Source of the DNA: Triticum aestivum
Taxonomy: Eukaryota; Streptophyta; Magnoliopsida; Poales; Poaceae
Reading direction: 5' to 3'
Length of the DNA: 64,000 nucleotides
Assembly: GCF_018294505.1 (NCBI RefSeq)
Contig: NC_057809.1
Location: 509,107,914 to 509,171,913, forward strand
Shown here: positions 10,011 through 21,808 of the stretch, piece by piece
Layout of the letters: the number at the start of each line of letters is the position of its first letter
Position numbering within the stretch: the first letter of the stretch is position 1
Notes under the pieces: model-generated
Database searches by the model: none
Seen by the model: only the letters and a program-made list of their open reading frames with translations
What the model was told of the DNA's origin: nothing
Program-made: the position numbers and the translations under genes

Positions 10011-10353
10011 GTTAGTGGTAGTATCACTAGTTCGCACTAGCTGTGTCTTCTATCGTCCCGCGTGACTCGTGGGATATGACCTAGTTTGTACTCTTTCCGG
10101 AGGAGTAGAAAAATAACGTATAGGAGCTTGGAATGCCTCCGATGAGATGTAATCCTCTTTTCACCGTAATAGTACTTTGTTTGGTCTTGTACTAAACCCT
10201 GTATGGTGTGTATGACGATGGAATAAAAGAAGCAGTTTCTGTATCTACCATGTCATACGGATGATCATCTTGCATTCCGAGTTATTCCTTACATTATGAA
10301 TCCTATGTCGGAATTTTACCATCCTGACTAAATCATTGTCTTGTTTACCTAGG
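10011..10353 (+). other. Spacer between the 257-aa ORF and gag
   Basis: This 343-bp AT-rich stretch has no ORF. It contains aataaa at about 10223 and ends in the acceptor-like ttgtttacctag before the gag ATG. It may be intronic or the 3' UTR of the upstream ORF. Confidence 0.4.
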
Positions 10354-13300
10354 ATGGTCAACACGCGCGCTAACCCTGCTTCCCAAGAGCAGGCCGAAGG
10401 CAGTGAAGCCAGGGATGCAAATTTGCCTCATCCTCCTTCACTAGCCGAGGTTATGATGGAAGCTGAGAGAAACAAGCGGGAGACAAACCGTTTGTTGGAG
10501 CGTATTGAACAGAATACAGCACACCATCAGAGGGCTAACGTGGTGTCACTCAGTGATTTTATCAAATTGCATCCACCCACGTTCCACCACTCCGTCGAGC
10601 CTCTCGACGCTGATGACTGGCTTCGCAGTATCTCTCACAAACTGCGTTCCGCGCTGGTAGCGGAGGCTGACAAGGTCACCTTTGCTGCATATCATCTTGA
10701 AGGCCCCGCCAGTCTATGGTGGGAGAATTATGGAGCTATGTGCCCAGCGGGCCATGTCACAACTTGGGCTGAGTTCAGCGAGGCTTTCCGTGAACATCAC
10801 ATTCCGGAGGGTCTCATGGACCGTAAACGTGAAGAATTTTGCAGTTTCACCCAAGGCCGACTTTCTGTGGATGCCTATAGCAGGGAGTTTGGTAATCTCG
10901 CCCGATATGCAACTGAGGAAGTGTCTACTGACGCCAAGAAGCAAGCAAGGTTCCGTAAGGGACTTAGTCCCGAGCTTCGCCGCGACCTCCGTCTGCATGA
11001 GTGCACATCTTTTCAGAAACTTGTCAACAAAGCCATCAGTGCTGAAACTGGTCAGACTGACTATGACGCAACACGCAAGCATGGCCGTGACATGGGTTCC
11101 TCATCCGGTGCTGGTCCTCAGAAGCGCCGCGTGTGGGTGCCCAACACCGCCCTGCCACCCAGGTTCACACCGAGGCCATCTTTCCAGGCGCCTCGCCCTG
11201 TTCAACAGTCTGCACCGGCCAAGCCCTATGGGGGTCCAACCAATAATGCTCCTCCACGTACCAGTTCCGTGACTTGTTTCAAATGTGGGGAATCTGGTCA
11301 CTATATGCGTGAGTGTCCCCAGACCAACCCCAACCAATCTGCTAAAGCTGTTGGCCGTGGCAAGCCGACAGGAAAAATATTCCACGCCAAGCCGGTCGCC
11401 GCTTCACGTGGCCATGTCAACTGTATCTCTGCCGAAGAAGCTCAAGAGGATCCCAACGTCGTTCTCGGTACGCTTCTTGTTAATTGCCACCCGGCATCTG
11501 TTCTTTTCGATACAGGAGCCTCTCATTCTTTTATATCTGAAAACTATGCTCGCTTGCATAACGTCGCATTCGGTGATATGCCAACCTCTATGGTAATTCA
11601 AACTCCGGGATCCAAATGGCAAACCTCTAGAGTAAGCCATGGAAATGAAATCCAAGTCGACAGACTTGTTTTTCTCGCATCTTTGATAGCCCTTAAATCT
11701 TCAGATATTAATATCATTTTGGGTATGGACTGGATGTCAGCTCATCAAGCCAAAATTGATTGCTTCTCTAGGACTGTTCAACTCACCCATCCTTCGGGGA
11801 AGATAGTCAATGTCTTGACCCGAATAGCCAAGCGACAATTATATTCTCTTAACGCCAGCCCTTTGCCAGACCTTGAGGACGTGCCGGTAGTCTGTGACTT
11901 CCCGGATGTCTTTCCAGAGGAATTGCCAGGTGTTCCACCTGACAGGGATGTTGAGTTCGTAATCGAACTCATCCCCGGAACCGTTCCGATTGCTAGAAGA
12001 CCTTATAAGATGGCACCACTAGAACTAGCCGAGCTTAAGAAGCAACTCGATGAATCCTTGAAAAAGGGTTTCATCCGACCTAGCTCATCTCCGTGGGCTT
12101 GCCCCGTCCTATTCGTCAAGAAGAAGGATGGTACGGACCGGATGGTTGTAGATTACCGACCTGTCAATTTGGTCACAATCAAGAACAAATATCCGCTTCC
12201 CAGGATCAACGACCTGTATGATCAGCTCGCTGGATCCTCAGTCTTCTCCAAGATGGATTTGAGGTTGGGCTACCATCAAATCAAAATCAGAAACGGGGAC
12301 ATTCCTAAAACGGCCTTTGTTACTCGTTATGGCCAATACGAGTACACCGTCATGTCCTTCGGTTTAACCAACGCTCCAGCCACCTTTTCTCGGTTAATGA
12401 ACTCAATCTTCATGGAGTATTTGGATAAATTCGTCGTAGTTTATCTCGATGATATACTCATCTACTCCAAGAACGAGGAAGAACATGCCGAACATTTAAG
12501 GCTAGTGTTGAAGAAACTTCGAGAGCATCGCCTTTATGCCAAATTTTCTAAATGTGAATTCTGGTTGTCAGAAGTGACCTATCTGGGTCATGTAATATCT
12601 GGTAAAGGTATTGCTGTTAACCCTGAGCGAGTTCAAGCCGTCCTTAATTGGACACCGCCTGAATCGGTCAAGCAAGTTCGGAGTTTTCTAGGCTTAGCGA
12701 GCTATTGTCGTCGCTTTGTCGAGAACTTCTCCAAGGTTGCTAAACCTCTAACCGAACTTCTCAAGAAAGATAAGAAGTTCGAATGGACTCCACAATGTGA
12801 GCACAGCTTTCAGGAACTGAAAAGACGCCTGACCTCTGCTCCCGTGCTGGTACCGCCAGACTTCTCCAAGGACTTTGTTATCTACTGCGACGCCTCGCGA
12901 CAAGGACTAGGTTGCATTCTTATGCAAGATCGACACGTAATTGCTTACGCTTCACGGCAATTGCACCCACATGAGGAGAATTATCCTACTCATGATCTAG
13001 AGCTTGCAGCCGTAGTCTATGCACTTAAGACCTGGCGACATTACCTCCTCGGTAATCGTTGCGAAATATTCACTGATCACCAAAGTCTGAAGTATATTTT
13101 CACCCAACCGGATTTGAATCTCAGGCAGAGACGTTGGGTTGAATTGATCACAGACTTCGACTTAGGAATAACCTACACCCCAGGGAAAGCCAACGTCATG
13201 GCTGATGCGCTAAGTCGTAAATCTTATTGTAACAACCTGATGTTACAACAAAGTCAACCGCTTCTCCATGAGGAATTTCGGAAGCTTAACCTTCACATTG

Positions 13301-14829
13301 TACCTCAAGGTTTTCTTTCCACCTTGGTGGCAAAACCTACCCTTACGGATCAAATTATCAAAGCACAGAAGGTAGATCCGGGAATCTCCCGCATCAAGAG
13401 GAACATTCAGAAAGGAATTGCGAATTGTTTCTCCATTAATGATCAAGGAGTCGTATACTTCGGGAATCGACTAGTGGTTCCCAAAGTGCGCAACCTAAGG
13501 CGATTAATCCTTAAGGAAGCTCATGAATCTCCTCTCACCATTCATCCCGGTAGCACTAAAATGTATCAGGACCTACGCCAGAGGTTCTGGTGGACTAGGA
13601 TGAAGAGAGAAATTGCTCAGTATATTGCTAACTGCGACGTCTGTCGTCGTGTAAAAGCAGAGCACCAACGGCCTGCTGGCACCCTTCAACCCTTAGCTAT
13701 TCCTGAATGGAAATGGGATAAAATTGGTATGGATTTCATTACCGGGTTTCCCAGGACCAAGAGAGGGAATAATGCTATTTTCGTCGTGGTCGATCGTCTT
13801 TCCAAAGTAGCTCATTTCTTACCTGTTCGTGAGAGTATAACCGCTAGTCAGCTGGCAGATTTATACATCTCCCGAATAGTGTCCCTCCATGGTGTTCCTT
13901 TGGAAATTAACTCGGATCGAGGAAGTCTTTTCACCTCTCGATTTTGGGAAAGTTTCCAAAATGCTATGGGAACTCGTCTCTCCTTTAGCACCGCTTTCCA
14001 CCCTCAGTCAAGTGGTCAAGTGGAACGCGTCAACCAAATTCTAGAAGACATGCTTCGAGCCTCTGTTATCTCGTTCGGGATGGACTGGGAGAAGTGCCTT
14101 CCATTTGCCGAATTCGCTTACAACAACAGCTATCAATCTAGCTTGGGTAAAGCCCCTTTTGAAGTTCTCTATGGACGACGATGTCGAACACCCCTTAACT
14201 GGTCAGAGACCGGGGAAAGACAATTCTTTGGCCCGGATATGATTCAGGAAGCAGAAGAACAAGTTCGTATCGTTCGTGAAAAGTTGAAAACAGCCCAATC
14301 TCGTCAAAAGAGTCAATATGACCGAAAACATAAGGCTATGACTTTCGAGGTTGACGAGAAGGCTTATCTTCGGGTCACCCCTCTGAAGGGAACCCATCGT
14401 TTCGGTATCAAAGGCAAATTGGCTCCTCGTTACATTGGACCTTTTCGCATTCTCGCCAAACGAGGAGAAGTTGCCTACCAGTTGGAACTACCTCCGCACC
14501 TCTCCAGAGTTCACGATGTCTTCCACGTTTCTCAACTCAGGCGTTGCTTCTCGGATCCTATCCGTGGAGTGGACCACGAAACGCTTGATCTCCAAGATAA
14601 TCTTACATATCGAGAGTACCCCGTTCGTATCCTCGATCAGGCCGAACGTACCACCCGACGTCATAATATCAAGTTTCTCAAAGTGCAATGGTCGCACCAT
14701 TCTGAGGATGAAGCAACTTGGGAAAGGGAGGATCGTCTTCGACTTGAATATCCCGCCTTCTTCCTGGAGGAACCCAAATCTCGGGACGAGATTCTTTTGA
14801 GTGGGGGTGAGTTGTCACACCCTAGCTAG
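10354..14829 (+). CDS. gag-pol: Gag-pol polyprotein of the Tekay-type chromovirus
   Basis: A single open frame of 1491 aa. I chose ATG 10354 (MVNTRANP), which follows a splice-acceptor-like site. Order: gag capsid-like region about 55-230; CCHC zinc knuckle from residue 308 ([14 protein letters not shown]); aspartic protease with DTGAS at 386; reverse transcriptase with YLDD at 697; RNase H (IYCDAS, about 843, and TDHQSL); integrase with HHCC finger about 1056-1098 and D1127, D1188, E1224 (D-35-E spacing); C-terminal chromodomain about 1422-1470 ([15 protein letters not shown]). It makes virus-like particles and copies and inserts the element; chromodomains steer integration in related chromoviruses. 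No stop or frameshift is seen. The last codons and the TAG lie within LTR2, which starts at 14813. Confidence 0.93.
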   Translation: MVNTRANPASQEQAEGSEARDANLPHPPSLAEVMMEAERNKRETNRLLERIEQNTAHHQRANVVSLSDFIKLHPPTFHHSVEPLDADDWLRSISHKLRSALVAEADKVTFAAYHLEGPASLWWENYGAMCPAGHVTTWAEFSEAFREHHIPEGLMDRKREEFCSFTQGRLSVDAYSREFGNLARYATEEVSTDAKKQARFRKGLSPELRRDLRLHECTSFQKLVNKAISAETGQTDYDATRKHGRDMGSSSGAGPQKRRVWVPNTALPPRFTPRPSFQAPRPVQQSAPAKPYGGPTNNAPPRTSSVTCFKCGESGHYMRECPQTNPNQSAKAVGRGKPTGKIFHAKPVAASRGHVNCISAEEAQEDPNVVLGTLLVNCHPASVLFDTGASHSFISENYARLHNVAFGDMPTSMVIQTPGSKWQTSRVSHGNEIQVDRLVFLASLIALKSSDINIILGMDWMSAHQAKIDCFSRTVQLTHPSGKIVNVLTRIAKRQLYSLNASPLPDLEDVPVVCDFPDVFPEELPGVPPDRDVEFVIELIPGTVPIARRPYKMAPLELAELKKQLDESLKKGFIRPSSSPWACPVLFVKKKDGTDRMVVDYRPVNLVTIKNKYPLPRINDLYDQLAGSSVFSKMDLRLGYHQIKIRNGDIPKTAFVTRYGQYEYTVMSFGLTNAPATFSRLMNSIFMEYLDKFVVVYLDDILIYSKNEEEHAEHLRLVLKKLREHRLYAKFSKCEFWLSEVTYLGHVISGKGIAVNPERVQAVLNWTPPESVKQVRSFLGLASYCRRFVENFSKVAKPLTELLKKDKKFEWTPQCEHSFQELKRRLTSAPVLVPPDFSKDFVIYCDASRQGLGCILMQDRHVIAYASRQLHPHEENYPTHDLELAAVVYALKTWRHYLLGNRCEIFTDHQSLKYIFTQPDLNLRQRRWVELITDFDLGITYTPGKANVMADALSRKSYCNNLMLQQSQPLLHEEFRKLNLHIVPQGFLSTLVAKPTLTDQIIKAQKVDPGISRIKRNIQKGIANCFSINDQGVVYFGNRLVVPKVRNLRRLILKEAHESPLTIHPGSTKMYQDLRQRFWWTRMKREIAQYIANCDVCRRVKAEHQRPAGTLQPLAIPEWKWDKIGMDFITGFPRTKRGNNAIFVVVDRLSKVAHFLPVRESITASQLADLYISRIVSLHGVPLEINSDRGSLFTSRFWESFQNAMGTRLSFSTAFHPQSSGQVERVNQILEDMLRASVISFGMDWEKCLPFAEFAYNNSYQSSLGKAPFEVLYGRRCRTPLNWSETGERQFFGPDMIQEAEEQVRIVREKLKTAQSRQKSQYDRKHKAMTFEVDEKAYLRVTPLKGTHRFGIKGKLAPRYIGPFRILAKRGEVAYQLELPPHLSRVHDVFHVSQLRRCFSDPIRGVDHETLDLQDNLTYREYPVRILDQAERTTRRHNIKFLKVQWSHHSEDEATWEREDRLRLEYPAFFLEEPKSRDEILLSGGELSHPS

Positions 14830-17800
14830 TCATGCATTAGAGTGTTGCATCATGTTTACTCTTTCATCAGAAACTTGAAATGGGGATGACAGAACCCCCA
14901 GTCCCCTCTGAAACCAACTAGGGTTACTAAAATAATTTTTCAATGAACCTGAAATGCCCTTCTAAAATGCCCATCATTTTTGTCTTGGTTCAGAACCTCT
15001 GCCAAAAATGGTGCACATTTTCCTAGGCCATCCTAGGGTTTTTGAATTAAATCATAAATATTTGAATTTGGGCATTTAAAATAATATAAAATATTTAAAT
15101 GCTCAAATATCTCCAAACTAAAATGTTTCATGTTGGAAATAATCCAACTATGGGCCAGGAATAGTTTGGTGATTTTTGAAGTTGCCTAGGTATTTTATTA
15201 AATTCAACAAAGTTGCAGATATATATTAAATAAAACAGAAACAGAAGAAAAGGGGAAAACTTACCTGGGCTCCTCCACTGTGCGGCCCAGCCAGCTGGCC
15301 GGCCCAGCCAGCAGCCGGCCCAGCCCACCACTGCAGCCCTCCGTCGTCTTCCTCCCCTCGCCCCGAAGCTGCTGCGTGCTCGCGCGCGCACGGCCGCGCG
15401 GCCACCTCCTGCTTGCCGACGAGCTCCTGGCCGCGTGGACGACTCCCGCAGGCCGTCCCGATCCCCCCTGCTCTCTCTCACTCTCTCCCGGCTCTTCCTT
15501 CCTCTCTCTCGCTCTCTCTCTCACACGGCCGAACACCACCGTCGCCGCCGTTCGCCATAGCAGCCATCTCCGGCCACCCCTCGCTCCCCTGACTAGCTCA
15601 GAAGCTCCGCCACGACCCCCTCTTCCTCCCCACCGCTCCACGGTCCTCCAGAAGCCCTGCATCGCCGCCACGTCGCCGTTCCCCTCCTCGGGCTCCGACC
15701 GTCGTCGCCGTCGAATTCGCCGTCACCAGCGCGTCCCCGAGCCCGCTAACCATCCCTGCAGCTCCGCGGTGAGCCCCCGGATCGTTTCCCCCTTCTCCCC
15801 TGGTCTCTTTCGACCTCTAGGCCCTAGCCCCACCTTGGCCGAGAGCTCCACGCCGCCGGCGATGTCGCCGTCGTGGCCACGGTCACCGTAGCACCCAACC
15901 GAGCGCACTATCGTGCTCCCCACCTCACCAGGAGCACGCAGCGCGCACTAACGCCTCCCCAAGCCCCCTGCAACGTCGATTCCAACCGCACCCGAACTCC
16001 GGCAGCCGCAGCCGAGCTCGCCGCCGTCGACTCCGGCCACCCCAGGGCCAGCCACGGCCACCGTCCGACGCGCCGTCGAGCTAGCTATCCAACGCACCTA
16101 GCCGCACGCCGTTTGGAGCACCACAGAGGAAACCCGAGGCCCCTGCACGCCGCGGACCTCGCCGGCGACTAACCGCCGGCGGGTTTGACCTGTCCGACCT
16201 GAGGTTTGACCCCCCCAGGGTCACTGACGCGTGGGCCCTGTCGGACAGGTAGTTAGTTAGTACTAATTACCGTTAGTCAACCCCCCCTGACACTGACAGT
16301 GGGCCCCAGCGCCACTAATCCCTAATTAGGATTAATTTAAACCTGTTAAACCCCCCCTGTCACTGACGTGTGGCCCCCACACGTCAGGTTTGACTTCAGC
16401 CAGCCGCAGTTGACCACTGACGTCATGCTGACGTCATGCTGGCGCAATAATTATAATTTCTGGATTTAATTAAATCAGGAAATTCCAGAATATTATTTAA
16501 ACTTCAAAAATTCATAACTTTTATTCTGTAACTCCAAATTGGACAAATTATATATGAAAAATGATCAGAAAAATCCAATCTATCCATCTGTACTATTTTC
16601 ATGCATGATCAAACAAGTTAAATTGATGTTTTAAGCAGAACAAGGAAAAGCACTTTAAAAGGCCATATTTGAATTTGAAATTTGAATCCTTGATTCAAAT
16701 TTGCTCAAATCCTTCTGGTTTTAGTTGCATTAGCCCAACACACTCATATTGCCATGTTTCATGCATGCATCATATTGTTGCACATTGTTTGGTGATGGTT
16801 GTGTATCGGTGTCCTTTGCGACAGGTTCTGCCCCCGAGGAGTACCGTGATTACCCTAACGAAGAACCGTATCAGTGCATCGAACCATCAGGCAAGCAACC
16901 AACCATTTGATCATATCGATACAATCCCATGTTCTCGCTCCTGCTCTCTTTTACTGCATTAAGACAACGCGTTTCAAACTGCTGTGTGCTACGGTAGTTG
17001 AACCCATTTCCTCTGCATGACCTGTCATTGCCACAGTAACTAGATGAAACCCACTAGCATGTGTAGGAGTTGATTGAGCCATATGTATGTGTTGTTCCTA
17101 CCTTGCTATGCCTGCTATGCTTAGAGTCGTGTCAGGTCTGGTTCATCTGGGTGATGGGCTAGAGTGAAATGATTATGTCGGTAATGAGAGTGGTGTGGTG
17201 AACACGATTTGGTAAAGGTATCGATGAGAGGCCATGTAGGAGTACATGGTGGGTTGTTTCATTGAAGCCGACCTTAAGCACTGAGATCTGTATATGTGAT
17301 TTAAGATACAACTACTACCATGCATTGGGCCCTGAAATATGACCCCGCTCGACTTCTTATTCACCCTAGCTCTCTGTCCAGGAGTTGCAAGTAGTTTCTG
17401 GTGTTTGTAGCCTACTGGAGGCCGTGGACAGCGCTGACCGTAGGGGTGGGCTGTGATGCGGTAGGTACGTGGCCGGGTGTACCGAATACCCGTTAGGTAT
17501 CTCGGGAACCCTGTTCACATCGTTCGGGGCCGTATGGGAAACCTCGGCCGGACTCCCTGCGGATGGAACCTGAATAGGCGATAAACCTGGACTAGAGGCT
17601 TAGGTGTTTAGGTAGGTCGTGGTCTACACCCACGTCGGCTTTCGCTTGAAGTCTGCCGAGCACATGTCGTGTGCAGACGCTAAGTGGTGGAAACATGTAT
17701 GAAGAAGTACACCCCTGCAGGGTTAACATGATCTATTCGAATAGCCGCGTCCGCGGTAAAGGACTACTTGGTTACCTATACAGTTCATAGACAAGTAAAT

Positions 17801-18947
17801 GGAAACTACTAAAAGCCTCAAGATAAGTGTGAGTGCCGAGGATGGCTCTTCCGTAGGAAGACGGAGGTGGATCCTCGGTAGTGTATTGAATTGGTGAGTA
17901 GTGGACTCGTGTGCGCAAAACCATTTCAAGTTGGAGTATCGTAGGATAGCCTAGCCAAGAGTCAAAGCTGGCTTGCTGCAATAACTCCACCAACCCTTCT
18001 TGATACTATGCATGTATGTAGGATCTGATGTAAGTCTTGCTGAGTACCTTTGTACTCATGTTGCTATAATCTACATTTTTACAGAAGACGCTGCAACCCC
18101 TTCTGATGGGTTCTATGTAGACGTTGACATCAACGAGTAGGCTAAAGACCCAGGTGGTGACCCTGAGCTTGTGAAGGACCACATAGTATAGCTAGACTTT
18201 CCAAGCCTCTTTTATTTTACTAGTTGTCTGTACTCAGACAAGTTACTTCCGCTGCTGGTTTGTATGACTGTATGACTTGTATGTGGGGTCGTGAGACCCG
18301 TACCTTTGTGTATGTTATGTATGGCTCCCTGAGCCTTAAATAAAGTACTTGTGTCATAGAGTCATGTTGTGATGCTTCGTTGTATTTGCACATATCGAGC
18401 ATATTGTGTGTATGATTGAAATGCTTGGTATGTGTGGGATCTGACTATCTAGTTGTTTATCTTTAGTAGCCTCTCTTACCGGGAAATGTCTCCTAGTGTT
18501 ACCGCTGAGCCATGGTAGCTTGCTACTGCTCTGGATCACTTAGGCTGGCCGGCATGTGTCCTTCTTCGTTCCTGTGTCTGTCCCTTCGGGGAAATGTCAC
18601 GCTTTGAGTACCGGAGTCCTGTTAGCCCGCTACAGCCCGGTTTACCGGAGTCCTGCTAGCCCAGTGCTACAGCCCGGACCCACTTGCTGATGACCGACAC
18701 GTTCGAAGCTGGGTCATGGATGCCTGTCCCTGTAAGTCTGTGCCACTTTGGGTTTACGACTAGTCATGTCAGCCCGGGCTCTTTATCATATGGATGCTAG
18801 CGACACTACCATATACGTGAGCCAAAAGGCGCAAACGGTCCCGGGAAAAGGTAAGACGACACCCGTGGGAATACCGTGCGTGAGGCCGCAAAGTGATATG
18901 AGGTGTTACCAGCTAGATCGATGTGACATCGAGTCGGGGTCCTGACA
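14813..18947 (+). repeat. LTR2 (middle LTR) of the Tekay-type array
   Basis: The LTR is 4135 bp with the same ends as LTR1, preceded by a purine-rich tract gtgggggtgagt. It is nearly identical to LTR1 except for patches at about 17290-17345 and 17585-17710. In these patches it matches the solo LTR subfamily (38060-38480), while LTR3 matches LTR1. Confidence 0.85.
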
Positions 18948-19070
18948 GCGTTGGCCACGTGAAGCGGTGACCGGCTTGGCGTGGAATAATGATTAGATTA
19001 GCGTCATGTAATATCTGGTTGCTTGCCCTACATTTTAGTACCTGCTTGCCTGCCCTCAGTGACCGGCCAA
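18948..19070 (+). other. Scar with templated filler DNA
   Basis: The first 8 bp (gcgttggc) equal the start of the interior after LTR1. About 18954-18987 is an inverted copy of interior 11382-11415. 19003-19019 is a 17-bp direct copy of 12587-12603 in the RT region. 19020-19070 is not assigned. Normal interior resumes at 19071, so 18948-19070 stands in for about 2.65 kb of normal interior (8794-11443) and about 2.64 kb net is lost. Confidence 0.65.
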
Positions 19071-19940
19071 GAGGATCCCAACGTCGTTCTCGGTACGCTT
19101 CTTGTAAATTGCCACCCGGCATCTGTTCTTTTCGATACAGGAGCCTCTCATTCTTTTATATCCGAAAATTATGCTCGTTTGCATAATGTTGCATTCTGTG
19201 ACATGCCATCCACCATGGAAATTTCTACCCCTGGGTCTAGATGGCAGACCTCTAGGGTAAGTTTTGGAAATGAAATCCAAGTCGATAGACTTGTTTTCCT
19301 TGCGTCTTTGATAGCCCTTAAATCTTCAGATATTAATATCATTTTGGGTATGGACTGGATGTCAGCTCATCAAGCCAAAATTGATTGCTTCTCTAGGACT
19401 GTTCAACTCACCCATCCTTCGGGGAAGATAGTCAATGTCTTGACCCGAATAGCCAAGCGACAATTATATTCTCTTAACGCCAGCCCTTTGCCAGACCTTG
19501 AGGACGTTCCGGTAGTCCGTGACTTCCCGGATGTCTTTCCAGAGGAATTGCCAGGTGTTCCACCTGACAGGGATGTTGAGTTCGTAATAGACCTCATTCC
19601 AGGAACCGTTCCGATTGCTAGAAGACCTTATAAGATGGCACCCCTAGAACTAGCCGAGCTTAAGAAACAACTCGATGAATCCTTGAAAAAGGGTTTCATC
19701 CGACCTAGCTCATCTCCGTGGGCTTGCCCCGTCCTATTCGTCAAGAAGAAGGATGGTACGGACCGGATGGTTGTAGATTACCGACCTGTCAATTTGGTCA
19801 CAATCAAGAACAAATATCCACTTCCCAGGATCAACGACCTGTACGATCAGCTCGCTGGATCCTCAGTCTTCTCCAAGATGGATTTGAGGTTGGGCTACCA
19901 TCAAATAAAAATCAAAAACGGGGACATTCCTAAAACGGCC
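19071..19940 (+). pseudogene. Protease and N-terminal RT fragment of the second interior
   Basis: It corresponds to 11444-12313 of the intact copy: protease (DTGAS), linker and the first RT motifs up to DIPKTA. It then breaks at 19940/19941 directly into LTR sequence equivalent to 6925. There is no gag start and no RT active site. It is mostly identical to the intact copy, but a patch around 19180-19310 differs at many positions, so this interior derives from another copy of the family. Confidence 0.8.
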
Positions 19941-21808
19941 TATGTATGTGTTGTTCCTACCTTGCTATGCCTGCTATGCTTAGAGTCGTGTCAGGTCTGG
20001 TCCATCTGGGTGATGGGCTAGAGTGAAATGATTATGTCGGTAATGAGAGTGGTGTGGTGAACACGATTTGGTAAAGGTATCGATGAGAGGCCATGTAGGA
20101 GTACATGGTGGGTTGTTTCATTGAAGCCGACCTTAAGCACTGAGATCTGTATGTGTGATTTAAGAATCAGCTACTACCATGCATTGGGCCCGAAACCAAT
20201 GGACCCTCTCGGCTTCTTATTCACCCTAGTTCTCCGTCCAGGAGTTGCAAGTAGTTTCTGGTGTTTGTAGCCTACTGGAGGCCGTGGACAGCGCTGACCG
20301 TAGGGGTGGGCTGTGATGCGGTAGGTACGTGGCACGGTGTACCGAATACCCGTTAGGTATCTCGGGAACCCTGTTCACATCGTTCGGGGCCGTATGGGAA
20401 ACTTCGGCCGGACTCCCTGCGGATGGAACCTGAATAGGCGATAAACCCGGACTGGAGGCTTAGGTGATTAGGTAGGTCGTGGCCGACACCCATGTTGGGC
20501 TTCCGCTTGAAGGTTGCCGAGTACATGTCGTGTAAGCGACGGTAAGTGGTGAGAGCGTGTATGAAGAAGTACACCCCTGCAGGGTTAACATGATCTATTC
20601 GAATAGCCGCGTCCGCGGTAAAGGACTACTTGGTTGCCTATATAGTTCATAGACAAGTAAATGGAAACTACTAAAAGCCTCAAGATAAGTGTGAGTGCCG
20701 AGGATGGCTCTTCTGTAGGAAGACGAAGGTGGATCCTCGGTAGTGTATTGAAGTGGTGAGTAGTGGACTCGTGTGCGCAAAACCATTTCAAGTTGGAGTA
20801 TCGTAGGTTAGCCTAGCCAAGAGTCAAAGCTGGCTTGCTGCAATAACTCCACCAACCCTTCTTGATACTATGCATGTATGTAGGATCTGATGTAAGTCTT
20901 GCTGAGTACCTTTGTACTCATGTTGCTATAATCTACATTTTTACAGAAGACGCTGCAACCCCTTCTGATGGGTTCTATGTAGACGTTGACATCAACGAGT
21001 AGGCTAAAGACCCAGGTGGTGACCCTGAGCTTGTGAAGGACCACATAGTATAGCTAGACTTTCCAAGCCTCTTTTATTTTACTAGTTGTCTGTACTCAGA
21101 CAAGTTACTTCCGCTGCTGGTTTGTATGACTGTATGACTTGTATGTGGGGTCGTGAGACCCGTACCTTTGTGTATGTTATGTATGGCTCCCTGAGCCTTA
21201 AATAAAGTACTTGTGTCATAGAGTCATGTTGTGATGCTTCGTTGTATTTGCACATATCGAGCATATTGTGTGTATGATTGAAATGCTTGGTATGTGTGGG
21301 ATCTGACTATCTAGTTGTTTATCTTTAGTAGCCTCTCTTACCGGGAAATGTCTCCTAGTGTTACCGCTGAGCCATGGTAGCTTGCTACTGCTCTGGAACA
21401 CTTAGGCTGGCCGGCATGTGTCCTTCTTCGTTCCTGTGTCTGTCCCTCCGGGGAAATGTCACGCTTTGAGTACCGGAGTCCTGTTAGCCCGCTACAGCCC
21501 GGTTTACCGGAGTCCTGCTAGCCCAGTGCTACAGCCCGGACCCACTTGCTGATGACCGACACGTTCGGAGCTGGGTCATGGATGCCTGTCCCTGTAAGCC
21601 TGTGCCACTTTGGGTTTACGACTAGTCATGTCAGCCCGGGCTCTTTATCATATGGATGCTAGCGACACTATCATATACGTGAGCCAAAAGGCGCAAACGG
21701 TCCCGGGAAAAGGTAAGACGACACCGTGGGGATACCGTGCGTGAGGCCGCAAAGTGATATGAGGTGTTACCAGCTAGATCGATGTGACATCGAGTCGGGG
21801 TCCTGACA
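19941..21808 (+). repeat. LTR3, 5'-truncated LTR ending the array
   Basis: It is 1868 bp, matches 6925-8793 of LTR1 and ends GTCCTGACA. The first 2270 bp of the LTR, including the GC-rich island, are missing. A poly(A) signal is present at 21201-21206. Confidence 0.85.

Larger units (their letters stand above)
8697..10352 (+). promoter_or_regulatory. Putative leader intron(s): one donor in LTR1, two acceptors before the ORFs
   Basis: A near-consensus donor aaaag|gtaaga starts at 8697, 97 bp before the LTR end. Acceptors end exactly at the ORF starts: tttcag|ATG at 9236 for the 257-aa ORF, and acctag|gATG at 10352 for gag. Alternative use would bring either ORF next to the cap-proximal leader. 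This is inferred from sequence signals only. Confidence 0.35.
4655..21808 (+). mobile_element. Tekay/Del-type chromovirus array: LTR-interior-LTR-deleted interior-partial LTR
   Basis: The parts in order are LTR1 4655-8793, complete interior 8794-14812, LTR2 14813-18947, damaged interior 18948-19940, and truncated LTR3 19941-21808. The outer flanks are acagt (4650-4654) and gcagt (21809-21813), a 5-bp TSD with one mismatch, so the whole array behaves as one insertion into the antisense ORF of element 1. The chromodomain and the Gypsy domain order place it among chromoviruses. The 4.1-kb LTRs and LTR ends TGTCA/TGACA fit the Tekay/Del clade. Confidence 0.85.
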
